DNA from: Fibrobacter succinogenes
GTDB lineage: Bacteria > Fibrobacterota > Fibrobacteria > Fibrobacterales > Fibrobacteraceae
DNA length: 48,841 nt
Reading direction: 5' to 3'
Assembly (NCBI GenBank): GCA_902799745.1
Contig: CADCBQ010000023.1
Location: 1-48,841, forward strand
Of this stretch, positions 7,520-15,778 are shown piece after piece; the stretch's first letter is position 1, and each line of letters opens with the position of its first letter. The translations under genes and the position numbers were made by a program. The notes below the pieces were generated by a model. It saw only the letters and a program-made list of their open reading frames with translations. It did no database searches and had not been told where the DNA came from.

Positions 7520-9958
7520 TTAGCGGCCAATTTTCACGATTTTATGTTCGCGTTGGCTACCCGCCCAAACGGCCACCACATAGGAGCCCGCCGGGACGCG
7601 TTCCAAATTCCATTGCAACTGGTGGCTACCGGCCGATTCAACGCCCGAGTACTGCATCACCTGCTTACCTGAAACAGAAAGGAGCTTGACCTTGACCGGT
7701 TCCGCCTGCGCAAGGTGGTAGGTAATATTGAGCACGTTTTCGTGCTGGGCAATCTTCAAGATACTCGGAAGGGTCGCGCCGTTCTTCTTGATTTTCACCG
7801 AAGTATCCGGAGCATTTTCGCTGGACAGCAGCACCGTGGCCGCAAGCAGGGTTGCATTATACCACCACCCCGTTTCCATTGCAACAAAATCAGCAGCATC
7901 CGAATTTAACGTATCCTGAAGTGTCCCTCCCATAAAGGCTCCAACCAAAGTGCTGTAGTGATACGGCGCCGTCTGGTAGATCGATTCCGGTTCCAACAAG
8001 CTCCCATTCCAAAGTTCCGGATTGGACATACGGTTATGCGGGTGAGCTTCATTCTTGTCGCCCACGCCCATCACGAATGAAATATCCCATCGGTTCATGC
8101 CCAAGAAGAAATTCATCTTATTGATGGCGATTTGGCGGATTTGGGTATTCCCGGTAACCTCAGCGTATGCAAGCAGTGAAAAGACCTCACCGGCATCATA
8201 ACCGTTAGTACCCCATTCCGCACCTGTAAAATGGTACCAAGGAGCCGAATAACGCAAACGCGTCGATCCCTCTCCATACGGCAAAGCGATTTCTGAATCA
8301 CCTCTACTAGCTCCATCCACTATATTGTAAACTAGCAGAGAAACAATCCGTTTCGAATAATCTGAGCGCAAAGAATCAGAAAGCCCATATTTTTTGCTTG
8401 CGTTGGAATCGGCCAAGAACAACTTGTAGAACGCATACAAGGCCATGGAATAGCTGTTCTCGTAATCAGCTACCCAACCGCCAGGATAAAAGCGTCCCTC
8501 TGCACTAAGCCAACCACCTTCAAAAACAGGTTCATGAGCCTTGACATAATCTGAATTATCATTGATTTCCTTGTTACTCGTCAAGTCAGTCATGTAATCC
8601 ATCTTTTTCGATGTTTCATAAGTGGCATAATGGAGAGCGATTGCCGCCATGGCAACTTCATCTTCAGGTTTATGCCCACATGGATAAAATCGGCTATCAC
8701 AAATTTCTTCTGCATTTTTGTTTGCCTTGGCATAGGCGTACAACTTTTCCGCCACCTTCAAGCAACTGTCCGCAAAAGGTTTATCATAAGTCGCGTAGCT
8801 CTGGCTCAAGAAGGCAAGCCCCGCGGCAATGGCACCGGAATACGCCGGGCCAATTCCACGTATAAGTGGTCTTGTCGGAGCATCCGCACGGGATTCCATA
8901 TTTTCCGGACGGTCCCAAAATTCATGGTCTGTCGCCAAATCTCCAACGGTCACCGCCATATCCTTGATATCACCCTTGGCGTACTCGTAAGAGCGCAAGA
9001 AGAATTCGGCACCAAGCCTTGCTTCGCGGAGAATATCGGGTATACCGTCAATCTTTACGGTTTCGTTGTGGTTGAATGCGTAATGGTCGGCATCGCGTTC
9101 CGGATGCAGCGTTGCAAGAGTCGAAAGCATCATGAACACATAAGTCATGGTCGGGCCAACTTTTCCATAATCACCGGCATCGTACCAGCCGCCCGGAATA
9201 GTATCCTTCACATGGCTCGGGCCATGGAACCAAGACTCGGAATCGCCACTGCGCTGCGCACCAAAGAACTTGAGCGTTGCATCGCGGAGCATGGAATAGA
9301 CGTTTTCGCTAATAATAAAGGTCGAAGAATATTCCTTACCCACCTTGATACGAAGTCTCTGGTCATTGGGCAGCCCCGCCACATCGGCCAATTTACCGGC
9401 GCACAAAAGTTTTGTCGAATCGGCGAGTTCCACCGTATAGCGATCTACGATGCTATTTGAATACGCCTTTACGATTCGTCTGTATTTGTCAACCGTTTCC
9501 GTACTCGTAAGCGCTCCGCCTTTGGCGACTTCTTTACCTTCCAAGTCAACAACCGTATAGGAAACATCACCGCACTTGCCCGAGGCCGCCGCATAGTAAA
9601 ACAGCTTTTCGGGGTCGCTCGGCAAATAACCGGCCTGGTTCACACGAACATTGCTGACTTTCAGGTTCAAAGCATCGATGTAGGCCTGGTCCAGCGAATC
9701 CGAAATGTAGCCGTTCGGCTTGAAGTCGGCAGGCTTGGAGCCAAGCTCCGGAATGCCGAGCAGCGTGTCATTCTTACCAGCGACAAACTGACTAAAGCTA
9801 AGAACCGTACCGCCATCTGCGGCACTCAAGGTATCCCAGGTCATGGGGTAAACCGGGCGAATCAGGTCGTACGGGGTTTCCGCAGCCGAAACGGACAGGG
9901 TCGCACCCAAGGCAACGCCAAAAGCGGCAGCCGTCTTTAAAACCTTAAACTGGGGCAT
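7520..9958 (-). CDS. Secreted cellulase, GH9 with N-terminal Ig-like domain
   Basis: The protein has 812 aa. The start MPQFKVLK at 9958 is chosen because AAGGAG lies 6 nt upstream. A signal peptide (about 1-25, ending VSAAETP) is followed by an Ig-like domain (VSNVRVNQAGYLPSDPEK). The GH9 (alpha/alpha)6 domain runs from about 240 to 725. It carries GGWYDAGDYGKVGPTMTY with the catalytic Asp pair, HPHNRMS with the active-site His, and ADFVAMETGWWYNATLLA with the probable catalytic Glu. The last 75 residues form a sorting-type tail (VKLLSVSGKQVM, PAGSYVVAVW). It should hydrolyse beta-1,4-glucan outside the cell. It has its own terminator and lies inside the fatty-acid gene cluster. Confidence 0.93.
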   Translation of the reverse strand: MPQFKVLKTAAAFGVALGATLSVSAAETPYDLIRPVYPMTWDTLSAADGGTVLSFSQFVAGKNDTLLGIPELGSKPADFKPNGYISDSLDQAYIDALNLKVSNVRVNQAGYLPSDPEKLFYYAAASGKCGDVSYTVVDLEGKEVAKGGALTSTETVDKYRRIVKAYSNSIVDRYTVELADSTKLLCAGKLADVAGLPNDQRLRIKVGKEYSSTFIISENVYSMLRDATLKFFGAQRSGDSESWFHGPSHVKDTIPGGWYDAGDYGKVGPTMTYVFMMLSTLATLHPERDADHYAFNHNETVKIDGIPDILREARLGAEFFLRSYEYAKGDIKDMAVTVGDLATDHEFWDRPENMESRADAPTRPLIRGIGPAYSGAIAAGLAFLSQSYATYDKPFADSCLKVAEKLYAYAKANKNAEEICDSRFYPCGHKPEDEVAMAAIALHYATYETSKKMDYMTDLTSNKEINDNSDYVKAHEPVFEGGWLSAEGRFYPGGWVADYENSYSMALYAFYKLFLADSNASKKYGLSDSLRSDYSKRIVSLLVYNIVDGASRGDSEIALPYGEGSTRLRYSAPWYHFTGAEWGTNGYDAGEVFSLLAYAEVTGNTQIRQIAINKMNFFLGMNRWDISFVMGVGDKNEAHPHNRMSNPELWNGSLLEPESIYQTAPYHYSTLVGAFMGGTLQDTLNSDAADFVAMETGWWYNATLLAATVLLSSENAPDTSVKIKKNGATLPSILKIAQHENVLNITYHLAQAEPVKVKLLSVSGKQVMQYSGVESAGSHQLQWNLERVPAGSYVVAVWAGSQREHKIVKIGR

Positions 9959-9977
9959 TTTCTTCTCCTTCATAAAA

Positions 9978-9993
9978 TGCCTTTTCAAAGGCA
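9978..9993 (-). promoter_or_regulatory. Leader hairpin of the GH9 gene
   Basis: TGCCTTTTCAAAGGCA is a perfect inverted repeat with 7-bp arms. On the minus strand it is followed by TTTT, and it sits about 9 nt ahead of the AAGGAG ribosome-binding site. It could affect translation or early termination. The function is inferred. Confidence 0.4.
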
Positions 9994-10070
9994 ATCTATC
10001 TTATGACAATTTAAAAACTTTTGTGCAAAATCTAGAGCACATGCAATTTTTCGTGATTTGTCATACATAC

Positions 10071-10096
10071 AAAAAAGAACCCCGAGTCTTCGGGGT
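10071..10096 (-). terminator. Terminator of the yceD-rpmF-plsX operon
   Basis: ACCCCGA and TCGGGGT (10079-10085 and 10090-10096) form a 7-bp stem with a 4-nt loop. On the minus strand it is followed by TCTTTTTT. It isolates plsX from the GH9 gene. Confidence 0.9.
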
Positions 10097-10129
10097 CCCT
10101 GAAACCTGGTTTCAATAAGCTAATTAGCG

Positions 10130-11113
10130 TTACTTTGCTTCGGAGGAATCGTCCTTGATTGCGAGCAGGCGTTCGTTCACATTCTTGGACACACCCTTTT
10201 CGGCGTACTTGGCAGCCACTTCGACAGCCTTTTCGATAGCGAGAGCATCGGAACGACCGTGAGCGATAATGCCCGTGCCGTTCAAGCCGAGGAGAAGAGC
10301 GCCACCCGTCATGCGGTAGTCCCACATTTCGTCGAAGCGGCGACCGTTCGGGGTATCGATAACACCGAACATCTTCTTGTGCAGTTCGTAGAAGCCTTCG
10401 AGCATCTTCAGAACCACGTTACCCGTAAAGCCAGAAGTCACGACCACGTCGGCGACACCTTCGATAAGGGTTTCGCCTTCGATGTTACCGATAAAGTTTA
10501 CCGGAGCGGACTTCAAAAGCTGGTGTGCTTCCTGGAGCACGGCCGGGCCCTTGTGTTCTTCTTCGCCCATGTTCAAAAGACCGACCTTCGGGTTTTCGTA
10601 ACCGAAGTAGGTTTCGGCGAAGGCAGAACCGGCAATGGCGAAATCCACCAGGGTAGCAGCGCGTTCATCGACGTTAGCACCTGCATCGACCAAGATGATC
10701 GGGCGGTCAGCGGTCGGAATCACGCAACCGATAGGCGGACGGCTGAATTTGTCTGTAGTACGACCCAAGAGCATGAGGCAGCTGGCCATCATGGCGCCGG
10801 AGTTACCGGCACTCACGGAAGCATCTACCATGCCCTTCTTCTGCAAGGCGACGCAAGTCACCAGGCCAGAATGGGGCTTTGTCTTGAGAACCTGTACGGG
10901 GTGTTCGTCCATGGCCACAGGATCCGGTGCATCGACCACGGAAATACCGTTGCCAGCATAGCCAAGCTTTTGAAGCTTAGCCTTGACCTCGGCCTCCGGT
11001 CCGCACAGAACCACGTGAAGGTTGGCATTCTTGTTGACGGCGTTAACCGCACCTTCAATCACTACGTCTGGGGCGAAATCGCCACCAAGAGCATCAAGAG
11101 CAACTTTAACCAT
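10130..11113 (-). CDS. plsX: Phosphate acyltransferase PlsX
   Basis: The protein has 327 aa from MVKVALDALGGDFAP, the typical PlsX opening. GGAG 6 nt before the ATG at 11113 decides this start over one six bases upstream. Family blocks include GNSGAMMA, RPPIGCVIPT, LVDAGANVD and TSGFTGNVVLK. It makes acyl-phosphate from acyl-ACP for phospholipid synthesis and is peripheral to the membrane. It follows rpmF, the usual order in many bacteria. Confidence 0.96.
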   Translation of the reverse strand: MVKVALDALGGDFAPDVVIEGAVNAVNKNANLHVVLCGPEAEVKAKLQKLGYAGNGISVVDAPDPVAMDEHPVQVLKTKPHSGLVTCVALQKKGMVDASVSAGNSGAMMASCLMLLGRTTDKFSRPPIGCVIPTADRPIILVDAGANVDERAATLVDFAIAGSAFAETYFGYENPKVGLLNMGEEEHKGPAVLQEAHQLLKSAPVNFIGNIEGETLIEGVADVVVTSGFTGNVVLKMLEGFYELHKKMFGVIDTPNGRRFDEMWDYRMTGGALLLGLNGTGIIAHGRSDALAIEKAVEVAAKYAEKGVSKNVNERLLAIKDDSSEAK

Positions 11114-11148
11114 GCACATCTCCTTGCAAATTCAATTGCAACGCCAAA

Positions 11149-11337
11149 TTAGGCTTCGGCATCCTTCATGTTGATCACTTCGACACCATTGTAGTAGCCG
11201 CAAACCGGGCACACACGGTGCGGGCGCTTCACGGAACCGCAATGATCGCAGGTAGCCATAGCGGGCACTTCCATCTTCCAGTGGGTGCGGCGCTTGTCAC
11301 GACGGGCGGTCGAGGTTTTTCTTTTAGGTACTGCCAT
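11149..11337 (-). CDS. rpmF: Ribosomal protein L32
   Basis: A 62-aa basic protein starting MAVPKRKTSTARRDKRR, with a zinc ribbon CDHCG and CPVCG. The match to bL32 is clear over the whole length. AGGAG lies 6 nt before its ATG, inside the end of yceD, so it is co-transcribed with yceD and plsX. Confidence 0.97.
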   Translation of the reverse strand: MAVPKRKTSTARRDKRRTHWKMEVPAMATCDHCGSVKRPHRVCPVCGYYNGVEVINMKDAEA

Positions 11338-11339
11338 TT

Positions 11340-11855
11340 TTAACTCCTATTTTCCATTTTGCTCTTAAGAGCCTTGAGTTTGTCCCAACGAGGGTCGGTT
11401 TGAGGCTCCTCGTCGGCGGGTTTGTTTGTTACAAAGATAAAATCTTCGTCAGGATTTTTCACGGGCGCTTGCGGTTCTTGTAGAATAACCAGCTGTCGGA
11501 CGCACTCGGAAAGGTCCACGAAGTTCTGCCCCTGGGGAATTCGGTAGGCAAAGACGTCTACATCGTCTTCATCGAGTTCCTGTTGCGAAACCCCGGTGCG
11601 CGTTATTTCTGCCACGATTTCGGTCGAAAAGGGGCGGTCGAACGGTTCCAAGGTACGGGAGCAGGTCAGAGTTTGCACTCCGGAGATAGATCCGGTCACA
11701 AGACACTTGCTTTCGCCTTCGGGGCTTACCAGCACCTCGGCTACCAGATCGCCCTTGAGGTGCAGTTCGTCGAAGATTTCGGGGGCATCGGTACGGCACC
11801 AGACCACCCGGCGGTCTTCGGAATCAGTAAGTTTTTGTGCGATATCTAATCTCAA
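11340..11855 (-). CDS. yceD: YceD/DUF177 family protein
   Basis: A 171-aa acidic protein. The central block SKCLVTGSISGVQTLTCSRTLEPFDRPF carries the two Cys positions of the DUF177 family, followed by an acidic stretch (ELDEDDVDVFAY) and VDLSECVRQLVIL. YceD proteins sit before rpmF in most bacteria and have been linked to 23S rRNA accumulation. The predicted start is TTG at 11855 with no Shine-Dalgarno. TAAATT lies 9 nt upstream, so the mRNA may be leaderless. Confidence 0.88.
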   Translation of the reverse strand: MRLDIAQKLTDSEDRRVVWCRTDAPEIFDELHLKGDLVAEVLVSPEGESKCLVTGSISGVQTLTCSRTLEPFDRPFSTEIVAEITRTGVSQQELDEDDVDVFAYRIPQGQNFVDLSECVRQLVILQEPQAPVKNPDEDFIFVTNKPADEEPQTDPRWDKLKALKSKMENRS

Positions 11856-11862
11856 AGTAGCC

Positions 11863-11877
11863 CAAATTTAGTAAAAA
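11863..11877 (-). promoter_or_regulatory. 15-bp motif shared with the acpP upstream region
   Basis: CAAATTTAGTAAAAA is identical to 5665-5679. Here it ends 8 bp before the yceD start. Read on the coding strand, TAAATTTG resembles a -10 element. Confidence 0.5.
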
Positions 11878-11925
11878 CAGGGATACAAGTCAATATTTGA
11901 CGAGTATCCCGGTTAAAGTTTGCGT

Positions 11926-13233
11926 TTACTTTTTCTTTTTACCCGGTGGAGTGGGCATGAAGGGGCTGCTGGCAGAGGATTTTTCCTTGGTGGCAGTCAC
12001 CGTTTCTTGACTTACGACCACGGAATCGCCCACGGAAAGCCCCTTGAGAATCTGGATGTTCACGCCGTCGCTGATGCCGGTCTTGACGGGGCGGGGGGCC
12101 GCCTTGCCGTCCATATTTACCCATACGAGGTTGCCGCTCGGCTTTTTGCCGTCGGGGCGTTTTTTGAAGGATTTGGGGAAACTGCCGGGGGGCGGGAAAT
12201 TGCCCTTTTTGAAATCGCCCTTTGCAAAATCTCCGTTGGCGGAGGTGCTGTCGCCGGATTCGGGGCGCGGCGGGCGCATACCCTTGGGAGGTTCTGCCAT
12301 CGGGGTGCCGTCGGCAGGCGTGAACTTGAGAGCCTTCACCGGGATCGCGATGGCATCAGTGATTTCTTGGGTCACAATGGTGCAGGTCGCCGTCATGCCG
12401 GGGAGCAGTTTCTGTTCCGGGTTTTCAGCGGTAATCACAACAGTGTAAGTCACCACGTTGCTCGTGGTCGTCGGATTCAGGCGGACCTCTTGCACCGTTC
12501 CGTTAAACGTATCATTCTGGAAGGCATCCACCGTAAAGGTCACCTTCTGTCCTTGCTTCACCTGACCGATGTCCGCTTCGTCTACAGCGGCCATCACCTT
12601 CATTTGGCTCAAGTCCTTGGCAATTACAAACAAAGTAGGAGTACTCATGGATGCAGCTACCGTCTGGCCGACTTCTACGGCGCGCTTCAGAACCACGCCG
12701 TCGATGGGGCTCTTGATGGTCGCATAGCTCAAGTTGAGTCGAGCCTGGTTGACCTCGTTCTGGCTGCGTTCTACGGCGAGCTTTGCCGAATTCATGTTGT
12801 ATTCGGCGGTTTCGAGTTCCACGGCGCTCGCGGAATTGCTTTCGGAAAGTTTCTTGACGCGGTTGTAAGTTGATTCCTTGAACTTGAAATCGTTTTCGGC
12901 CGACTTGTAGGCGATTTCGGCCTGCGTGAGCGTGGCCTTGAGTTTGGACTTGTCAAGTTCGGCGATAATCTGGCCTTTTTTGACCTTGGAATTGAAGTCG
13001 ACATTGATTTTAGCGATGTCGCCCGACACCTGCGTACCGACATCCACCTGGTCGACGGGTTCCAGCGTACCGGTCGCCGAAATGGTGGTCGAAATCGTGG
13101 TCTGCACCACCTTGGCGCTGACTAGCGGACCTGCGGCATTTTCGGCACTCGCCGAAAAAAAGAACATCTTGACGCCATAAGCAATAGCGCCAAGAATCAC
13201 GAGGATGATGAAGATTTTCAAAAGCTTTTTCAT
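11926..13233 (-). CDS. Efflux RND/MacA-like periplasmic adaptor
   Basis: A 435-aa membrane-fusion protein. An N-terminal membrane anchor (residues 5-25) is followed by a lipoyl-like half (VDVGTQVSGDIAKINVDF). A coiled-coil hairpin covers about 95-175, and the second lipoyl half is TIKSPIDGVVLKRAVEVGQT. A beta-barrel and a membrane-proximal domain follow. Residues about 325-370 are a low-complexity insert rich in Gly, Asp, Phe, Lys and Pro, just before NLVWVN. The C-terminus is very basic (GKKKK). It would link an inner-membrane exporter to an outer-membrane channel, but no MacB, RND pump or TolC gene is adjacent, so the partner is unknown. Confidence 0.88.
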   Translation of the reverse strand: MKKLLKIFIILVILGAIAYGVKMFFFSASAENAAGPLVSAKVVQTTISTTISATGTLEPVDQVDVGTQVSGDIAKINVDFNSKVKKGQIIAELDKSKLKATLTQAEIAYKSAENDFKFKESTYNRVKKLSESNSASAVELETAEYNMNSAKLAVERSQNEVNQARLNLSYATIKSPIDGVVLKRAVEVGQTVAASMSTPTLFVIAKDLSQMKVMAAVDEADIGQVKQGQKVTFTVDAFQNDTFNGTVQEVRLNPTTTSNVVTYTVVITAENPEQKLLPGMTATCTIVTQEITDAIAIPVKALKFTPADGTPMAEPPKGMRPPRPESGDSTSANGDFAKGDFKKGNFPPPGSFPKSFKKRPDGKKPSGNLVWVNMDGKAAPRPVKTGISDGVNIQILKGLSVGDSVVVSQETVTATKEKSSASSPFMPTPPGKKKK

Positions 13234-13375
13234 AAACGCAACCTAAAAATAAAAAGTATTACCGACGTTTTCGAAAATTTAGATGCGCAAGAACGACAAA
13301 AGGTTGCCTATTCGCAAGAGTTTATTCCCAATTTTTTATATTATGCTCAACATCCGCCATTCTTTCGTCTAGATT

Positions 13376-14278
13376 ATGACTCGTATCGCAAAAAAAGATG
13401 ACAGTTCCGAGGTTCGCCGCGTCACGTGGGTGGGGCTTGGCTGGAACGTGGTCTTGTCGGTAGGCAAGTTTTTTGCGGGTTATTTTGGCGGGTCCCAGGC
13501 ACTTATTGCCGACGCCATTCACAGTGCGTCTGATTTTATTACGGATATTGCAATTATCGTAGGGTCGCGTTTTTGGAATTCGCCGCCTGATGCAGAGCAC
13601 CCGTATGGGCATAGGCGTTTCGAAACGCTGATTTCGGTCGGAATCGGGCTTGCGGTTTGCGCCGTGGGTCTCGGGCTCGGTTACAATGCGGTGGTAGCGC
13701 TCATGAACGGCGAGCAGTCTCACCCCGAATGGATTGCGGCGATTATGGCAGCAGTTTCAATCATCGTGAAAGAGGCGCTTTTCCGCTACACGCGGGCGAA
13801 GGGCCGCGCCATACGCAGCGAAGCTGTGGAGGCTAACGCTTGGCACCATAGGAGCGACGCCTACAGTTCTATTCCTGTTTTGGTCGCGGTCTTGTTCGGC
13901 ATTCTTTGTCCGACGCTTTGGTTTGCAGACTCCGTGGGCGCGATTATCGTATCGGTATTCATTCTGCATTCGGGCTTTGAGATTGCATGGCCGGGAATTC
14001 ACCGTGTGGCTGACGAAGGCGCAAGCGCCGAAGTGGCTCAAAAGTTAAAGGATGTCGCACTCGCCTGCCCGAATGTGATTAGCATTCACGGGTTCCGCAC
14101 GCGTTACGTAGGGAGCGATTTGCATGTAGATTTGCATGTGGTCGTCCCCGCCGACATGACGCTCTTGGCAGCACACGATTTAGCCGAAGAAGTAGAACGC
14201 CGTATTATCGAGGCGGGCGAAAACGTGGTCGATGCGCTTGTGCACATTGACCCCTATGATGAAAGGAAAGTGAAATGA
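13376..14278 (+). CDS. Cation diffusion facilitator metal transporter
   Basis: A 300-aa CDF protein with about six membrane helices. The metal-site motifs are DAIHSASD in TM2 and HHRSD in TM5, followed by a cytoplasmic domain with HVDLHVVV (residues about 240-250). It exports divalent cations (Zn, Fe, Mn or similar) in exchange for protons; the specificity cannot be read. AEHPYGHRRFE after TM2 is typical of the family. Its stop overlaps the start of the M16 peptidase gene by 4 bp (ATGA), implying translational coupling. Confidence 0.92.
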   Translation: MTRIAKKDDSSEVRRVTWVGLGWNVVLSVGKFFAGYFGGSQALIADAIHSASDFITDIAIIVGSRFWNSPPDAEHPYGHRRFETLISVGIGLAVCAVGLGLGYNAVVALMNGEQSHPEWIAAIMAAVSIIVKEALFRYTRAKGRAIRSEAVEANAWHHRSDAYSSIPVLVAVLFGILCPTLWFADSVGAIIVSVFILHSGFEIAWPGIHRVADEGASAEVAQKLKDVALACPNVISIHGFRTRYVGSDLHVDLHVVVPADMTLLAAHDLAEEVERRIIEAGENVVDALVHIDPYDERKVK

Positions 14279-15750
14279 GAAGTTTCATGAAAAAAGTTTC
14301 AGGTGCAGTAGCTTGTATCGCAGGAGCATTGATGTTTGCTGCTCCGGCAAAAGCCCAAGTCAACTTGACTGTACACAAGGAAGTTTTGCCTAACGGGCTC
14401 ACGGTGCTATTGCACCCGAACAAGCAGGCCCCTACAGTAAGTTGCCGCCTGTTTTACGTGACGGGTTCCGTGCACGAAGTTCCGGGAAAGTCGGGACTCG
14501 CCCACATTCTGGAACATGAACTTTTCAAGGGCACTAAGAAAGTCGGCATTACCGACAGCATTGCCGACGCCAAGTTTATGGCCACGCAAGATAGCCTGCA
14601 GGCCTTGATCCGCCCGGCGATTCTGGCCGGCGACACCGCCAAGGTAAACAAGCTCACCGCCGAGCACGATTCCGTGGTGAACGAGCACCGCAAGATTTTT
14701 GTGAAGGACGAACTCTGGAGCGCTTATCAGGCCGCCGGTGGCACGGGCTTGAACGCCTTTACCAGCGACTTGATGACCGCCTACATCGTGACTCTCCCGA
14801 AAAACAAGATTGAACTTTTCATGTGGCTCGAAGCAGACCGTATGCAAAACGCCGTACTGCGCGAGTTCTATTCCGAACGCATGGTCGTGCGTGAAGAACG
14901 CCGCATGCGCTACGACGACAAGCCGACAGGCCGATTCATCGAAACGCTAAATTCCATGATTTACGAAGCATTCCCGTACCGCGTGCCGACTATCGGCTGG
15001 CCGAGCGACATCATGAACCTCACGCGTGAAATGGCCGACGAACATTACCGCAAGTATTACAAGCCGCGCAATGCGATTCTGGTGCTTGCAGGCGACCTCG
15101 ACACGACCGCGACCATGGAAATGGTCAAGAAGTATTTTGGTCCGATTCCGACCGGCGAAGCATTCCCGCCGCTCACGATTCGCGACCCCGAACAGGCCGG
15201 CGAAAAACGCTTGACTGTTACGCGCCCCGATGCACCGAACATGTTTGCGTTGACCTTCAAGACTCCTGAAGTCGGCGACAGCATTCTTTACCCGCTCGAC
15301 ATTGCCGAGGGTGTTTTGAACGGCCGTTCCGGAAGGCTTTACAAGCGCCTGGTGCAAGAGGAAAAGCTTGCCGTGAGCGTAAGTGCAAGTAACAGCCCGA
15401 ACAAGTACATTTCGGAATTCGGCGTCACTGTGAACATGCGCCCGGATGCCGATCCCGCGAAGGTTGAAAAAATCGTGTGGGAAGAACTTGAAAAACTCAA
15501 GACCGAACCTGTGACTGAACGCGACTTCCAGAAGGTCAAGAACCGAGCCTACGCGGGGCTCGTACGTAGCCTGACCGATATGGAAAACGTGGCGACCATG
15601 CTTGCCTGGTATGAAATGTTCGGCGATTACCGCATCTTCTTGAATTGGGCGGACCAGCTAAACAAAGTCTCCGCAGCCGATGTTCAAGCCGCAGCACAGA
15701 AGACTTTCGTGAAAGAAAAGTCTGTAGCGGGATTCTTGCTAAAGAAATAA
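14275..15750 (+). CDS. Exported M16 (insulinase-type) zinc peptidase
   Basis: The protein has 491 aa. A signal peptide (1-27, ending AAPAKAQ) is followed by the M16 domain. The inverted zinc motif HxxEH is in LAHILEHELFKGT, and the downstream Glu ligand lies in the REERRMR region. The second half (about 260-480, with LVLAGDLD and an M16C-like region) forms the paired domain. An insert of about 60 residues with charged helices follows the zinc motif. It should degrade peptides in the periplasm. It is coupled to the CDF gene, which might supply or remove metal (inference). Confidence 0.9.
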   Translation: MRSFMKKVSGAVACIAGALMFAAPAKAQVNLTVHKEVLPNGLTVLLHPNKQAPTVSCRLFYVTGSVHEVPGKSGLAHILEHELFKGTKKVGITDSIADAKFMATQDSLQALIRPAILAGDTAKVNKLTAEHDSVVNEHRKIFVKDELWSAYQAAGGTGLNAFTSDLMTAYIVTLPKNKIELFMWLEADRMQNAVLREFYSERMVVREERRMRYDDKPTGRFIETLNSMIYEAFPYRVPTIGWPSDIMNLTREMADEHYRKYYKPRNAILVLAGDLDTTATMEMVKKYFGPIPTGEAFPPLTIRDPEQAGEKRLTVTRPDAPNMFALTFKTPEVGDSILYPLDIAEGVLNGRSGRLYKRLVQEEKLAVSVSASNSPNKYISEFGVTVNMRPDADPAKVEKIVWEELEKLKTEPVTERDFQKVKNRAYAGLVRSLTDMENVATMLAWYEMFGDYRIFLNWADQLNKVSAADVQAAAQKTFVKEKSVAGFLLKK

Positions 15751-15774
15751 AAAATGCCGGATTTCGTCCGGCAT
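15745..15774 (-). terminator. Terminator of the unrecognised minus-strand gene
   Basis: ATGCCGGA and TCCGGCAT (15754-15761 and 15767-15774) form a perfect 8-bp stem with loop TTTCG. The A-rich stretch 15745-15754 gives a T run on the minus strand. It lies between two convergent genes and has no T run on the plus side. Confidence 0.8.
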
Positions 15775-15778
15775 GACA

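Noticed and set aside
15754..15774. Bidirectional terminator for the M16 gene
   Set aside because: No T run follows on the plus strand, so only the minus-strand role is supported.
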